DNA of 64,000 nt, taken from assembly GCF_030269325.1 (NCBI RefSeq), contig NZ_BSTD01000004.1, positions 918,925 to 982,924 on the forward strand, written 5' to 3'. Below, in pieces: positions 33,920 through 42,978 of the stretch. Made by a program: the position numbers and the translations under genes. Position 1 is the stretch's first letter. The number at the start of each line of letters is the position of its first letter. A model generated the notes under the pieces. It saw only the letters and a list, made by a program, of their open reading frames with translations, had not been told where the DNA came from and ran no database searches. Origin of the DNA: Amycolatopsis sp. NBRC 101858. GTDB taxonomy: Bacteria; Actinomycetota; Actinomycetes; Mycobacteriales; Pseudonocardiaceae.

Positions 33920-35148
33920 GACCCGCTCGCTTGCTGGGCGGCCTTCAACGCCTGGTCGGCCGGCTGCTTCCCGGTCAGCGCCGCCTGGATCGCGTCGGCC
34001 AGCGCCTGGGAGACCTTCGGGTACTTCTCGCCGAGTTCGGCGGTGCGGGAGCGGGCGGTGCCGACCTCGTCGACGAACGCCTGCATCGCCGGCTGCTCAG
34101 CGCCGAACTTGGCCGCGGTGGCCGTCTTCGACGGGATGTAGGCGTGTGCCTTGCTCCACTCGAGCATCGTCGGCTCGGAGAGGATGCAGGAAAGCACCTT
34201 GCCGGCGGCCTGCTGGGTGGGCCCGCCGGTGACCGGCACGGCGCCGACCTCGCCGCCTAGCGCGACCACCGGCTTCGCGCCCGCCTGCGGCACCGGGATC
34301 GGCACGACGCCGTAGTGCAGGGACTTCTGCTCGTCGAGGCGGGCCAGGTTCCACGAGCCGTTGACCATCATCGCCGCGTTGCCCGCGACGAACTGGTCGG
34401 CGACGTCGTTCTGGTTCCACGTCACCACGGACTTCGACGCCGAGCCGGAGGTCACCAGGCCGGTGACGAATTGAAGCGCTTTCACGGACTGCGCGGAGTC
34501 CAGCTGGGACAGTTCGGCGCCGTTGCTCCAGAAGAACGGGAGGAACTGCCAGGTGCCTTCCTCGGACGGGATCGCGGAGAAGGCTAGGCCGTACTTGCCG
34601 TCCTTGGTGAGCTTCGCCGCGGCGGCCGTCAGCTCGTCCCAGGTCTTCGGCGGCTCGACCCCGGCCGCGGTGAGCAGGTCCTTGTTGTAGATGAGGGCGA
34701 GGCCGTTGACGCCCGGGGCGACGCCGTACACCTTGCCCTGGTAGGTCCCGGCCTTGACGATGCTGTCGTAGTAGCCGCCGGTGGTGATGCCGTAGCCGTC
34801 CAGCGGGGTCAGCGCGCCGGTCGCGGCGACCTGCTGCAGCGTCGGGTTGTCGGTGAAGAGCAGGTCCGGCAGCGTCTTCGAGCTCGCACCCTGCAGGACC
34901 TTCGGCAGCATCTGCGCGGTCGGCACGGTCTGGCGTTCGATCTTGATCCCGGTCTGGGACGCGCACGCGTCGAGGATCTTCTGCCACGCCGCGGAACCCT
35001 GCTCGTCGGCGTAGTAGTCGAGTTCGGTGATGGACGAGGCGGCCGGGGTGTTCGCGTCGCTCGAGGCCGGGGGAGTGGGGCTGGGGCTGCAGGCGGCCAG
35101 CAAGGTGGCGCTCGCGGCTAGGATCAGGGCGCGACGGGGTAGGGACAT
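33916..35148 (-). CDS. Extracellular sugar-binding lipoprotein
   Basis: 410 residues, family 1 solute-binding protein. Signal peptide with lipobox LAAC at about 17-20, Ser/Pro linker, then the two-lobed binding fold (PDLLFTDNPTLQQVAA, FVAGNAAMMVNGSWNLARL). GGAGG precedes ATG 35146-35148. It lies 34 bp downstream of the LacI gene and delivers an oligosaccharide, probably hemicellulose-derived given the GH31 and GH3 neighbours, to the permeases. Confidence 0.92.
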   Translation of the reverse strand: MSLPRRALILAASATLLAACSPSPTPPASSDANTPAASSITELDYYADEQGSAAWQKILDACASQTGIKIERQTVPTAQMLPKVLQGASSKTLPDLLFTDNPTLQQVAATGALTPLDGYGITTGGYYDSIVKAGTYQGKVYGVAPGVNGLALIYNKDLLTAAGVEPPKTWDELTAAAAKLTKDGKYGLAFSAIPSEEGTWQFLPFFWSNGAELSQLDSAQSVKALQFVTGLVTSGSASKSVVTWNQNDVADQFVAGNAAMMVNGSWNLARLDEQKSLHYGVVPIPVPQAGAKPVVALGGEVGAVPVTGGPTQQAAGKVLSCILSEPTMLEWSKAHAYIPSKTATAAKFGAEQPAMQAFVDEVGTARSRTAELGEKYPKVSQALADAIQAALTGKQPADQALKAAQQASGS

Positions 35149-35182
35149 GGTGATCCTCCTTCGACGCTGGAGCAGAACCGGA

Positions 35183-36190
35183 TTACGCGCGCGGCGCGGC
35201 GGTGCTGTCGCGCGGGGTGAGGCGGGGCCCGAGCAGCCGGACCTCGGGGGTGGTGTGGCCGGCGAGCCGGCGCATGGTCATCTCGACGGCCTGGGTCCCG
35301 ACCTCTTCGGCCGGGATGGCGACCGTGGTCAGCGCGACCGCGTGCTGCTCGGCCATGCTGTCCGGGCAGACGGCGACGACGGAGATGTCCTCGGGCACCC
35401 GCAGGCCACGGTGGCGCAGGTCCGAAAGCAGCCCGGGGAGCACGGCCTCGTTGTGCACGACCAGGCCGGTCAGGTCCGGGTCGGCGGCGAGCAGGTCGTC
35501 GAGGCAGGCGCTCACCGCTTCGTAGGAGTGCGCGCACGGCCGGTTCGTCGCCCGCACGTCGCGGGCCTTCGCGGCGTCGTCGAACCCGCGCAGGAACCGC
35601 GTCGCGTAGCTCGTGCCGCGGCGGTAGACCGCGGGGGAGGGGCCGATCAGCGCGACCGAGCGGTGGCCGAGGTCGGCCAGGTGCGCGAGGCACGCCGAGC
35701 CGGCGGCGGTGAAGTCCAGGTCCACGCAGCTCAGCCCGGCCGGGTGGTCGGGCACGCCGATGAGCACCACCGGCAGGTCGAGCGCGATGAGCATCGGCAC
35801 CCGCGGGTCGGCGGCTTCGACGTCCATCACCATCAGCGCGTCGGCGATCGCCGACGACGCCACCCGCTGCAGCGCGGCGGGGCCTTCGTCCTTGGTGAGC
35901 AGCAGCAGGTCGTGGTCGTGCGCGCGGGCCGCGGTGACGGCCGAGGCGACGAACTCCATCACCACGGCGACGTTGAGGTCCGTGCGCAGCGGCACGACGA
36001 GGGCGAGCACGTTGGTCTTGCTGCTGGCGAGCGCACGGGCCCCGGCGTGCGGGTGGTAACCGAGCTTGCGGATACTCTCCTCGACCAAGCGGCGGGTCTT
36101 CGGGGAGATCGAACGCTTTCCGCTGATCACGTACGACACCGTGCTGGGGGCCACCCCCGCGGCGCTGGCGACGTCGTTGATCGTGACCAC
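35183..36190 (-). CDS. LacI family transcriptional repressor
   Basis: 335 residues. LacI HTH (TINDVASAAGVAPSTVSYVI plus hinge helix HAGARALASSKTNV) and a periplasmic-binding-like sugar domain. GTG 36188-36190 has AGGAGG 7 bases upstream. It heads the uptake/GH31 operon and diverges from the GH3 gene. Two 16-bp sites, GTCGAA-N4-TTCGAC at 36506 and a close match at 36228, fit the CG-centred operators of this family. Confidence 0.92.
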   Translation of the reverse strand: MVTINDVASAAGVAPSTVSYVISGKRSISPKTRRLVEESIRKLGYHPHAGARALASSKTNVLALVVPLRTDLNVAVVMEFVASAVTAARAHDHDLLLLTKDEGPAALQRVASSAIADALMVMDVEAADPRVPMLIALDLPVVLIGVPDHPAGLSCVDLDFTAAGSACLAHLADLGHRSVALIGPSPAVYRRGTSYATRFLRGFDDAAKARDVRATNRPCAHSYEAVSACLDDLLAADPDLTGLVVHNEAVLPGLLSDLRHRGLRVPEDISVVAVCPDSMAEQHAVALTTVAIPAEEVGTQAVEMTMRRLAGHTTPEVRLLGPRLTPRDSTAAPRA

Positions 36191-36227
36191 GGGCGGCCTC
36201 CTGGAGACGTGGTGGAGCGCAGTGAGA

Positions 36228-36243
36228 GTCGAAGCGCATCGAC
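36228..36243. promoter_or_regulatory. LacI-type operator 1
   Basis: GTCGAAGCGCATCGAC: outer 5-bp arms perfect and central CG as in most LacI operators. It is 38 bp upstream of the LacI start, placed for autoregulation. Confidence 0.65.
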
Positions 36244-36505
36244 AATGGCACGAAGGTAAGGGACACCCGGCCGAAACACAAGCAGGATTCGCCGTCGGAA
36301 GAAATTCGATTCGCATTCGACGATCACCGCTCGCGTCGAATCTGTCGAACATCGCTGATAGGAGATCTTCGCCCAGCTCAAGGCCAAGTTTTCGGAGCCG
36401 GCCGGAGTTCCTGGGTGCGCTCCCAGGAAGTCTTGACCTCGTGCTCACACGACTGTAATAGTCGTCACTATCCTCACCTTCGGCACGAATGTTCCGCGCC
36501 GCACT

Positions 36506-36521
36506 GTCGAAACGATTCGAC
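36506..36521. promoter_or_regulatory. LacI-type operator 2
   Basis: GTCGAAACGATTCGAC: perfect 6-bp arms with a central CG, in the leader 18 bp upstream of the GH3 start codon. It shares 12 of 16 positions with operator 1. Confidence 0.75.
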
Positions 36522-36539
36522 GAATCCGGGAGGCCGTCC

Positions 36540-39461
36540 GTGCGCCAGTCCCCGCTCCGCCGTGCCCTCGTCCCGGTGGTGGCCGCCACCCTGCTGCTGG
36601 CGCCCGCGCCGGCGCTCGCGGCACCCCCGATGCCCTTCCGCGACCCGGCGTTGCCGCTCGCGACCCGGATCGACGACCTGCTGTCGCGGCTGACGGCCGA
36701 CGAGAAGATCTCGCTGCTGCACCAGTACGAGCCCGCCATCCCGCGCCTGGGCATCGGCGTGTTCAAGACCGGCACCGAGGCACTCCACGGCGTCGCCTGG
36801 TCGACGGACTACGACAACAACGGTGCGGTCGTGAAAGCCGACGGCACGGTCTTCCCGCAGGCCATCGGTCTCGCGTCGACGTGGGATCCGGCGCTGGTGA
36901 AGCAGGTCGGCGCGGCCGTCGGGCAGGAAGCGCGCGGTTTCAACGCGCGCAACCCGACGCTGTGGGGCCTGAACCTGTGGGCGCCGGTGGTGAACCTGTT
37001 GCGCGACCCGCGCTGGGGCCGCAACGAGGAGGGCTATTCCGAGGACCCGTACCTCACCGGTGAGCTCGCGACGGCGTACGGCCGCGGCATCCAGGGCGAC
37101 GACCCGCGGTACCTGCAGGCCGCACCGACGTTGAAGCACTACCTCGCCTACAACAACGAGGTCATTCGCGACACCAGCAACTCCTCCGTGCCGCCGAAGA
37201 TCCTGCACGACTACGACGAACAGGCGTTCAAGATCCCGCTGCAGGCCGGCGCGGCCAACGGCGTCATGCCGTCGTACAACCTGGTCAACGGGCGGCCGAA
37301 CACCGTGAGCCCCGACCTCGGCGGCCTGCTGCGGAAGTGGGCGCCCCAGGACATCGCCGTCGTCAGCGACGCCGGCGCGCCGTCCAACCTGGTCAACTCC
37401 GAGAAGTACTACGCCACCAAGGCGGAGGCGGACGCGGCGGCCATCAAGGCCGGGCTCGACAGCTTCACCGACAACGACACGAACGGCTCGATCACCGTCG
37501 AAGCCGTCAAGGAAGCGCTGGCACGCGGGCTGCTGACGATGGCCGACGTCGAGAAAGCCGACCGGCACCTGCTGTCGCTGCGCTTCCGGCTCGGCGAGTT
37601 CGACCCGCCGGGCCGCAACCCGTACGCGAAGATCACCCCGGCCGTGATCGACTCGCCCGGACACCGGGCGCTCGCGCGCAAGGTCGCCGACGAGCAGGCC
37701 GTCCTGCTGCGCAACACCGCGAACGCGCTTCCCTTGGACGCGGCGAAGAATCGGAAAATCGCGGTTGTCGGTCCGCTGTCGGACACCCTCTACGAGGACT
37801 GGTACAGCGGGTCGATGCCCTACCGCGTCACGCCGAAGCAGGGCATCGCCGAACGCCTCGGCACCTCGGTGGCGTCTTCCGAAGGCGTCGACCGGATCGC
37901 GCTCAAGGACCTTTCGACCGGCCGGTACCTGACGGCGCCGTCTTCGCCCGGCAAGGTGACGGCGGGCGGGTCCGTCGCGGGCACCGCGGAGTCCTTCGAC
38001 GTCTTCGACTGGGGTGCGGGCAAGAACACCCTGCGCGCGGCGGCGAACGGCAAGTACCTGAGCTTCTCCGGCGGCGGGCTGGTCAACGACGCCGACCAGC
38101 CCGCCGGGTGGTTCGTGCAGCAGCAGCTCAAGCTCGACCCGCAGCCCGACGGCACCTACGTGCTCGAGTACGCGGGCAACGAGGTGACCGAGCCCTGGTT
38201 CGGCCCGAACCGCTTCGCCGTCGTCGGCGCCGACGGGGTCCTCACGATCTCGGCGCCCGACGCGGCGCACGCGACGAAGTTCGGCCGCGAAGTGCTGCGC
38301 AGCGGCGTCGCCGACGCGGTCGCCGCGGCGCGAGGGGCCGACACCGCGGTCGTGGTGGTCGGCAGCATGCCGTTCATCAACGGCCGGGAGGCGAACGACC
38401 GGACGAGCACGGAGCTCGCCCCGGCCCAGCGCGCGCTGATCGAAGCCGTGCGGAAGGCGAACCCGCACACCGTCGTGGTGGTGGAGAACAGCTATCCGAC
38501 GACCGGCTGGGACACGCTGCCGGTGCCGGGGATCGTGTGGACGAGCCACGCGGGGCAGGAGACCGGGCACGCGGTCGCCGACGTCCTCTTCGGCGACCAC
38601 GACCCGGGCGGGCGGCTCACGCAGACCTGGTACGCCTCCGACGCCGGGCTGCCGGGCATCCTGGACTACGACATCGCGAAGACCGGGATGACGTACCAGT
38701 ACTACCGCGGGAAGCCGTTGTACCCCTTCGGGTACGGGCTGAGCTACACGAGCTTCCGGTACAGCGGCGTGCGGGCTTTCCGGGCCGGTGACGCGGTGCA
38801 GGTGAGCGTCGACGTGACCAACACGGGTGCCCGCCCGGGGACCGACGTCGTCCAGCTCTACTCGGCGAAGTCCGGCGTGCAGCGGTTGCGGGACTTCACC
38901 CGCGTGACGCTGAAGCCGCACGAAACGCGCGCGGTGCGGTTCTCGGTGCCGGTCGCCGACCTGGCCTCGTGGAGCGTCTCGCTCGACCGGTCCGTCGTCG
39001 AGCAGGGGTCCTACGACTTCTCGGTGGGCCGCAACGCTTCCGACCTCTCCGCGGCGCAGCCGGTCTTCGTGCCGGGGGAGCGGGTCCCGCCGCGTGACCT
39101 GAGCCGTCCCACGCAGGCGCAGAACTTCGACGACTACGCCGGGACGACGTTGACCGACACGGCGAAAACGGCGGGCACCTCGGTGTCCACCGTGGCCGGG
39201 AGCTGGCTGGCTTACCACCACGTCGCACTGAACGGCCCCGCGCGGCTGTCCGCATCGGTGTCCACAGTGGAGCCGTCGCACGTCACGGTCCGGCTGGACT
39301 CGCCGACCGGCCGGATCCTGGGCACGGCTCCGGTGCCGTCCACGGGGGACCGGTACGCCTACACGACGGTGACGGCAGCACTGGCCAGGGCGACCGGCCG
39401 TCACGACGTGTACCTCACCTTCGACGGGCCGGTGAACCTGGCGACGTTCTCCTTGCGGTGA
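36540..39461 (+). CDS. Secreted GH3 beta-glycosidase with beta-trefoil-like insert and C-terminal CBM6-like domain
   Basis: 973 residues. GTG 36540 follows GGGAGG and starts a clear signal peptide (LRRALVPVVAATLLLAPAPA, cut after ALA). GH3 N-domain to about 340 with RDPRWGRNEEGYSEDP and nucleophile Asp277 (VVSDAG). The GH3 C-domain is split by an insert at about 450-575 with fascin/trefoil-like STGRYLTAPSS and NGKYLSFSGGG repeats. An FnIII-like domain (about 740-845) and a terminal CBM6-like domain (about 857-973) follow. It probably releases beta-linked xylose or glucose outside the cell for the divergent importer, under LacI control. An upstream ATG (36489) would spoil the signal peptide. 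Confidence 0.9.
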   Translation: MRQSPLRRALVPVVAATLLLAPAPALAAPPMPFRDPALPLATRIDDLLSRLTADEKISLLHQYEPAIPRLGIGVFKTGTEALHGVAWSTDYDNNGAVVKADGTVFPQAIGLASTWDPALVKQVGAAVGQEARGFNARNPTLWGLNLWAPVVNLLRDPRWGRNEEGYSEDPYLTGELATAYGRGIQGDDPRYLQAAPTLKHYLAYNNEVIRDTSNSSVPPKILHDYDEQAFKIPLQAGAANGVMPSYNLVNGRPNTVSPDLGGLLRKWAPQDIAVVSDAGAPSNLVNSEKYYATKAEADAAAIKAGLDSFTDNDTNGSITVEAVKEALARGLLTMADVEKADRHLLSLRFRLGEFDPPGRNPYAKITPAVIDSPGHRALARKVADEQAVLLRNTANALPLDAAKNRKIAVVGPLSDTLYEDWYSGSMPYRVTPKQGIAERLGTSVASSEGVDRIALKDLSTGRYLTAPSSPGKVTAGGSVAGTAESFDVFDWGAGKNTLRAAANGKYLSFSGGGLVNDADQPAGWFVQQQLKLDPQPDGTYVLEYAGNEVTEPWFGPNRFAVVGADGVLTISAPDAAHATKFGREVLRSGVADAVAAARGADTAVVVVGSMPFINGREANDRTSTELAPAQRALIEAVRKANPHTVVVVENSYPTTGWDTLPVPGIVWTSHAGQETGHAVADVLFGDHDPGGRLTQTWYASDAGLPGILDYDIAKTGMTYQYYRGKPLYPFGYGLSYTSFRYSGVRAFRAGDAVQVSVDVTNTGARPGTDVVQLYSAKSGVQRLRDFTRVTLKPHETRAVRFSVPVADLASWSVSLDRSVVEQGSYDFSVGRNASDLSAAQPVFVPGERVPPRDLSRPTQAQNFDDYAGTTLTDTAKTAGTSVSTVAGSWLAYHHVALNGPARLSASVSTVEPSHVTVRLDSPTGRILGTAPVPSTGDRYAYTTVTAALARATGRHDVYLTFDGPVNLATFSLR

Positions 39462-40277
39462 CTAGGGTTTCCGGCCGACCCCGGCGTACGGGAGGGCGTT
39501 GATCGACGGGTCGTCGGACATGTCGCCGGCGCCCTCCGGCTTCCACATCGCGCAGCCGACCACGCCCGGCTCGACCATCTCGAAGCCGTCGAAGAAGGCG
39601 AGGACCTCGTCGTGCGTGCGGGGGACCGGCTGGTTCTGCTGGTTCTGGTTGCTCTTGTAGACCTCGACGGCCTCGTCGAGCCGGCCCGCCTCGGAGTCCG
39701 CCGCGACGTGGGTGACGGCCAGGAAGCTGCCCGGGGCCAGCCGGTCGCGGTAGCGGGCCAGGATGTCGGCCGGCTCCCACGAGTCCGGCACGAAGTGCAG
39801 CAGCAGCAACATGAACACCCCGACCGGCTGGTCGAGGTCCAGCAGCTTGCCCGCACCGGCGAAGATGTCGTTGACGTCGCGCAGGTCGGCCTGCAGCACG
39901 AGGCAGTCGTCGTTGTCCTGCAGCAGCAGCTCGCTGTGCGCCACCGCGACGGACTCCCGGTCGACGTAGACCACGCGGCACGACGGGTCGGCCTGCTGGA
40001 CGATCTCGTGCAGGTTCCCCACGGTCGGGATGCCGGAGCCGATGTCGAGGAACTGCCGGACGCCGGAGTCGACCATGAACTTCGCCGCACGCCGCAGGAA
40101 CGCGCGGTTGAGGCGGGCCGCGTCGCGCACGCCCGGCATGATCTTGAGGATCTGCTCCCCGAGCGCGCGGTCGGCGGCGAAGTTGTGGTCTCCGTCGAGC
40201 CAGAAGTCGTACACCCGCGCCGGGTTCGGCACCGTGGTGTCGATCTCCGGCGGTACCCAGCTCAGTTCCCCGGTCAC
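39462..40277 (-). CDS. SAM-dependent methyltransferase-like protein, DUF574/SAV2177 family
   Basis: 271 residues. Begins with the family hallmark NPARVYDFWLDGDHNFAADR, then a Rossmann SAM site (FLDIGSGIPTVGNLHE) and a YVDRE acidic loop. Very common in actinomycetes, usually of unknown substrate. GTG 40275-40277 with GGGAGG. The stop directly abuts that of the GH3 gene. Confidence 0.9.
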   Translation of the reverse strand: MTGELSWVPPEIDTTVPNPARVYDFWLDGDHNFAADRALGEQILKIMPGVRDAARLNRAFLRRAAKFMVDSGVRQFLDIGSGIPTVGNLHEIVQQADPSCRVVYVDRESVAVAHSELLLQDNDDCLVLQADLRDVNDIFAGAGKLLDLDQPVGVFMLLLLHFVPDSWEPADILARYRDRLAPGSFLAVTHVAADSEAGRLDEAVEVYKSNQNQQNQPVPRTHDEVLAFFDGFEMVEPGVVGCAMWKPEGAGDMSDDPSINALPYAGVGRKP

Positions 40278-40397
40278 GGGACCTCCCACCCTCGAGCGCC
40301 CTAGGAAGCCGCTTGTGAAGTGTCGCAGTCTAGCGCCCTCACCCGTTCGTGTGGACCCGCGCTCGACGCGCCGGCCGCCCCGTTAGGGTGACGCGAC

Positions 40398-41726
40398 ATG
40401 ACCGACGCGCGCCCCGTGCCCGGCCGGTGGCCCGTGCTCGGGCACACGGTGCCCCTGCTGCGCGACCCGCTGAAGCTCTTCACTTCCCTTCCGGCACACG
40501 GAGATGTCGTCGAACTCCGCCTCGGGCCGCTGCCGGTGCACGTGGTCACCACCCCGGAACTGTCCTGGCAGGTGCTGGCCACCGACGCCGACAAGTTCGA
40601 CAAGGGCCTGGTCTTCGACAAGATGCGCCCGCTCTTCGGCGACGGCCTGGCCACGTCGAACGGCGAGCTCAACCGCCGCCAGCGCCGCCTGGTGATGCCC
40701 GCCTTCGGCCGGACCCGGATCGCGGGCTACGCCGAGACCACGATGACGAAGCTGGCGGACGAGCTCACGAGTTCGTGGCAGCCCGGCGAAGTCGTGGAGT
40801 TCGACCGGCGGATGCAGGACCTCGTGCTGACCGTCGCCGGGCAGACGCTCTTCTCCACGGCACTCGGCGACGAAGCCCTGGCGGAAATCCAGCGCTCGAT
40901 CCCGATCATGCTGAAATACGTGCTGATCCGGGCGTTCTCTCCGAAATTCGTGGAGAAACTGCCGATTCCGCCGAACCGGAAGTTCGACGCCGCCGCCGCG
41001 CGCCTGCGCGACGTCATCGGCGAAACCGTCGTCGCCGCCCGGGAGCAGGGCGCCGACCACGGCGACCTGCTGTCGATGCTGCTCATGGCCCGCGACGAGG
41101 ACACCGGCGAGGGCATGTCCGACCGCCAGGTGCACGACGAGGTCATCACGATCCTCACCACCGGGGCCGAAACCACCGCCGTTGCGCTGGCCTGGTTCTT
41201 CCACGAGCTCGGGCAGCACCCGGAGGTCGAACGCCGGTTCCACGCGGAGGTCGACGACGTCCTCGGCGGCCGGGCCGCGCGGTTCGAGGACCTGCCGGAC
41301 CTGGGGTACACGCACCAGATCGTCAACGAGATCGTGCGCCGCACGCCGCCGCTGATCCTCATGCGCCGCGCCCGCGAAGACGTCGAGCTCGGCGGGGTCA
41401 CCATCCGGGCCGGCAGCGAGGTCGCGGTCAGCCAGCACACCCTGCACCGGGATCCCCGCTGGTTCCCCCGTCCTGAGCGCTTCGACCCGGACCGCTGGAC
41501 GCCCGGTCACACCGCGGAACTGCCGAAGGGCGCGTACATCCCGTTCGGTGCCGGTGCGCGGCTGTGCCCGGGGCACGTCTTCGCGCCGACGGAGATCGGC
41601 ATCATCGCCGCCACGATCGGGGCGCGCTGGCGGCTGGTTCCCGTGCCGGGCAAGAAGGTCCAGGCCCAGCTCAAGGCCACCATGCAGCCGAACCGGCTGC
41701 CGATGACCGTGGTGGCCCGGACCTGA
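40398..41726 (+). CDS. Cytochrome P450
   Basis: 442 residues. Heme-ligand loop FGAGARLCPGH with Cys390, I-helix TTGAETTAVA and K-helix EIVRR. The pattern (PxPG-less N-terminus, no membrane anchor, long LTTGAETTA helix) resembles the pentalenene-oxygenase and epi-isozizaene-type bacterial P450s, which use diffusible ferredoxins. No ferredoxin, reductase or terpene synthase is adjacent, so substrate and partner are unknown. It stands alone with its own upstream gap of 120 bp. Confidence 0.93.
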   Translation: MTDARPVPGRWPVLGHTVPLLRDPLKLFTSLPAHGDVVELRLGPLPVHVVTTPELSWQVLATDADKFDKGLVFDKMRPLFGDGLATSNGELNRRQRRLVMPAFGRTRIAGYAETTMTKLADELTSSWQPGEVVEFDRRMQDLVLTVAGQTLFSTALGDEALAEIQRSIPIMLKYVLIRAFSPKFVEKLPIPPNRKFDAAAARLRDVIGETVVAAREQGADHGDLLSMLLMARDEDTGEGMSDRQVHDEVITILTTGAETTAVALAWFFHELGQHPEVERRFHAEVDDVLGGRAARFEDLPDLGYTHQIVNEIVRRTPPLILMRRAREDVELGGVTIRAGSEVAVSQHTLHRDPRWFPRPERFDPDRWTPGHTAELPKGAYIPFGAGARLCPGHVFAPTEIGIIAATIGARWRLVPVPGKKVQAQLKATMQPNRLPMTVVART

Positions 41727-41798
41727 CGGTACCCGTTCGGCTACCGGGTGTAGTGTTCCGGAGTTCCTTCACCTGTCCGAGTCCCGAGGGAGAACAGC

Positions 41799-42890
41799 GT
41801 GAAGCTGCCCGTCAAGGTGACGTCAGCCTTGTTCGCCTGCGGTGTCCTGCTCGCTTCCATGACCGCCGCGATGCCCGCCGAGGCCGCCGCGATCTCCTGC
41901 ACCGACACGGATCTGCCGGTCGGCGGCCCGGGTCTGCCGCCGCTGGTGCCGGGCGCGCCCGCGACGATGCACGGCCGGCTGTGCCTGCCCGCCGGCGAGG
42001 CGCCGGACACCGTCCAGCTGCTCGTGCACGGCGGCACGTACAACAGCGCGTACTGGGACCTGCCGTACCAGCCGGAGCGCTACTCCTACCAGCGCGACAT
42101 GGCCGCGCACGGCTACGCGACCTTCGCCGCCGACCAGCTCGGCGCCGGGCGCAGCAGCCGCCCGCTGAGCCTGCCGCTGTCGGTCTGGGCGGCCGCCGAG
42201 TCGACGCACGAGGTGGTCGGGCACCTGCGCGCCGGGCACGTCGGCGGCGTGCGGTTCGCGAAGGTGGTCATCGTCGGGCACTCGGTCGGGTCCGGGGTCG
42301 TCGCCGTGGAGGCGTCGACCTACCACGACGTCGACGGCGTGGTCCTCACCGGCATCACGCACCTGCCCGCGCTGCCGGTGCTGGCCCTCGGTGCGGCGCT
42401 CGGCCTGCAGCCGGCGCTGCTCGACGGCCAGCTCGGGCGCCTGGGCAGTGATCCGCTGTACTTCACCACGAGGCCGGGCGCGCGGGCCGGGCTGTTCTAC
42501 GCCGCGGGCGATGCCGACCCCGGCGTGGTCGCCGCCGACGAAGCGACCAAGGACCAGGTCTCGGTACCCGGGATGGGCACGGTCGCGTTGTTCGGGATCG
42601 TGCTACCGGCCACGAGGGGAATTACCGTACCGGTTTTCCAGGTGGTGGGGGAAAAGGACGTTCTTTTCTGCGGGCTCCTGGCGCTGCGTGACTGTTCGGA
42701 CGCCGGGGTGCTCCGAGCGCAGGAAGCGCCGTACTACGCCGATCCGTCGAAACTGTCGATGTTCGTCCTCCGGGGTGCCGGTCATTCCGTTGCGTTGCAC
42801 GAGAACGCGGCGGATTACCGCGACGCCACCCGGTCGTGGCTGCGGGACCGGCTGGCGATCGCTCCGCAGGGTTACCACTCGATTGGATGA
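41799..42890 (+). CDS. Secreted alpha/beta hydrolase
   Basis: 363 residues. Signal peptide (FACGVLLASMTAAMPAEA, cleavage around AEAAA), two disulfide-forming Cys near the new N-terminus (SCTDTD, GRLCLP), and an alpha/beta hydrolase fold with nucleophile elbow GHSVGSG, oxyanion HGGTYNS and catalytic His in RGAGHSVALHENA. Extracellular esterase or lipase-like; the substrate is unknown. GTG 41799 with CGAGGGAGAA. Codon use of the last 250 bp is slightly less GC-rich than the rest. Confidence 0.87.
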   Translation: MKLPVKVTSALFACGVLLASMTAAMPAEAAAISCTDTDLPVGGPGLPPLVPGAPATMHGRLCLPAGEAPDTVQLLVHGGTYNSAYWDLPYQPERYSYQRDMAAHGYATFAADQLGAGRSSRPLSLPLSVWAAAESTHEVVGHLRAGHVGGVRFAKVVIVGHSVGSGVVAVEASTYHDVDGVVLTGITHLPALPVLALGAALGLQPALLDGQLGRLGSDPLYFTTRPGARAGLFYAAGDADPGVVAADEATKDQVSVPGMGTVALFGIVLPATRGITVPVFQVVGEKDVLFCGLLALRDCSDAGVLRAQEAPYYADPSKLSMFVLRGAGHSVALHENAADYRDATRSWLRDRLAIAPQGYHSIG

Positions 42891-42978
42891 ATGCTGTTTC
42901 GTGCGCCGGACACCATTTCGCGCCAAGATATATCGGCTACCCGAACCGGAGTGTGACTGATCCCCAGGACAGGCTGAG

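Larger units (their letters stand above)
36191..36539. other. 349-bp divergent control region, LacI operon / GH3 gene
   Basis: No gene is supported here. It is less GC-rich than its surroundings and holds the two LacI-type operators (36228-36243, 36506-36521) plus several extra TCGAA/TTCGA half-sites between them (about 36300-36350). The promoters for both directions must lie here. Confidence 0.75.

Noticed and set aside
36489..36539. ATG 36489 as start of the secreted GH3 gene
   Set aside because: It would place a charged extension before the signal peptide and include the LacI operator; GTG 36540 has GGGAGG.
40398..41726. P450 as part of a terpene biosynthetic cluster
   Set aside because: No terpene synthase, prenyltransferase, ferredoxin or other biosynthetic gene is adjacent.
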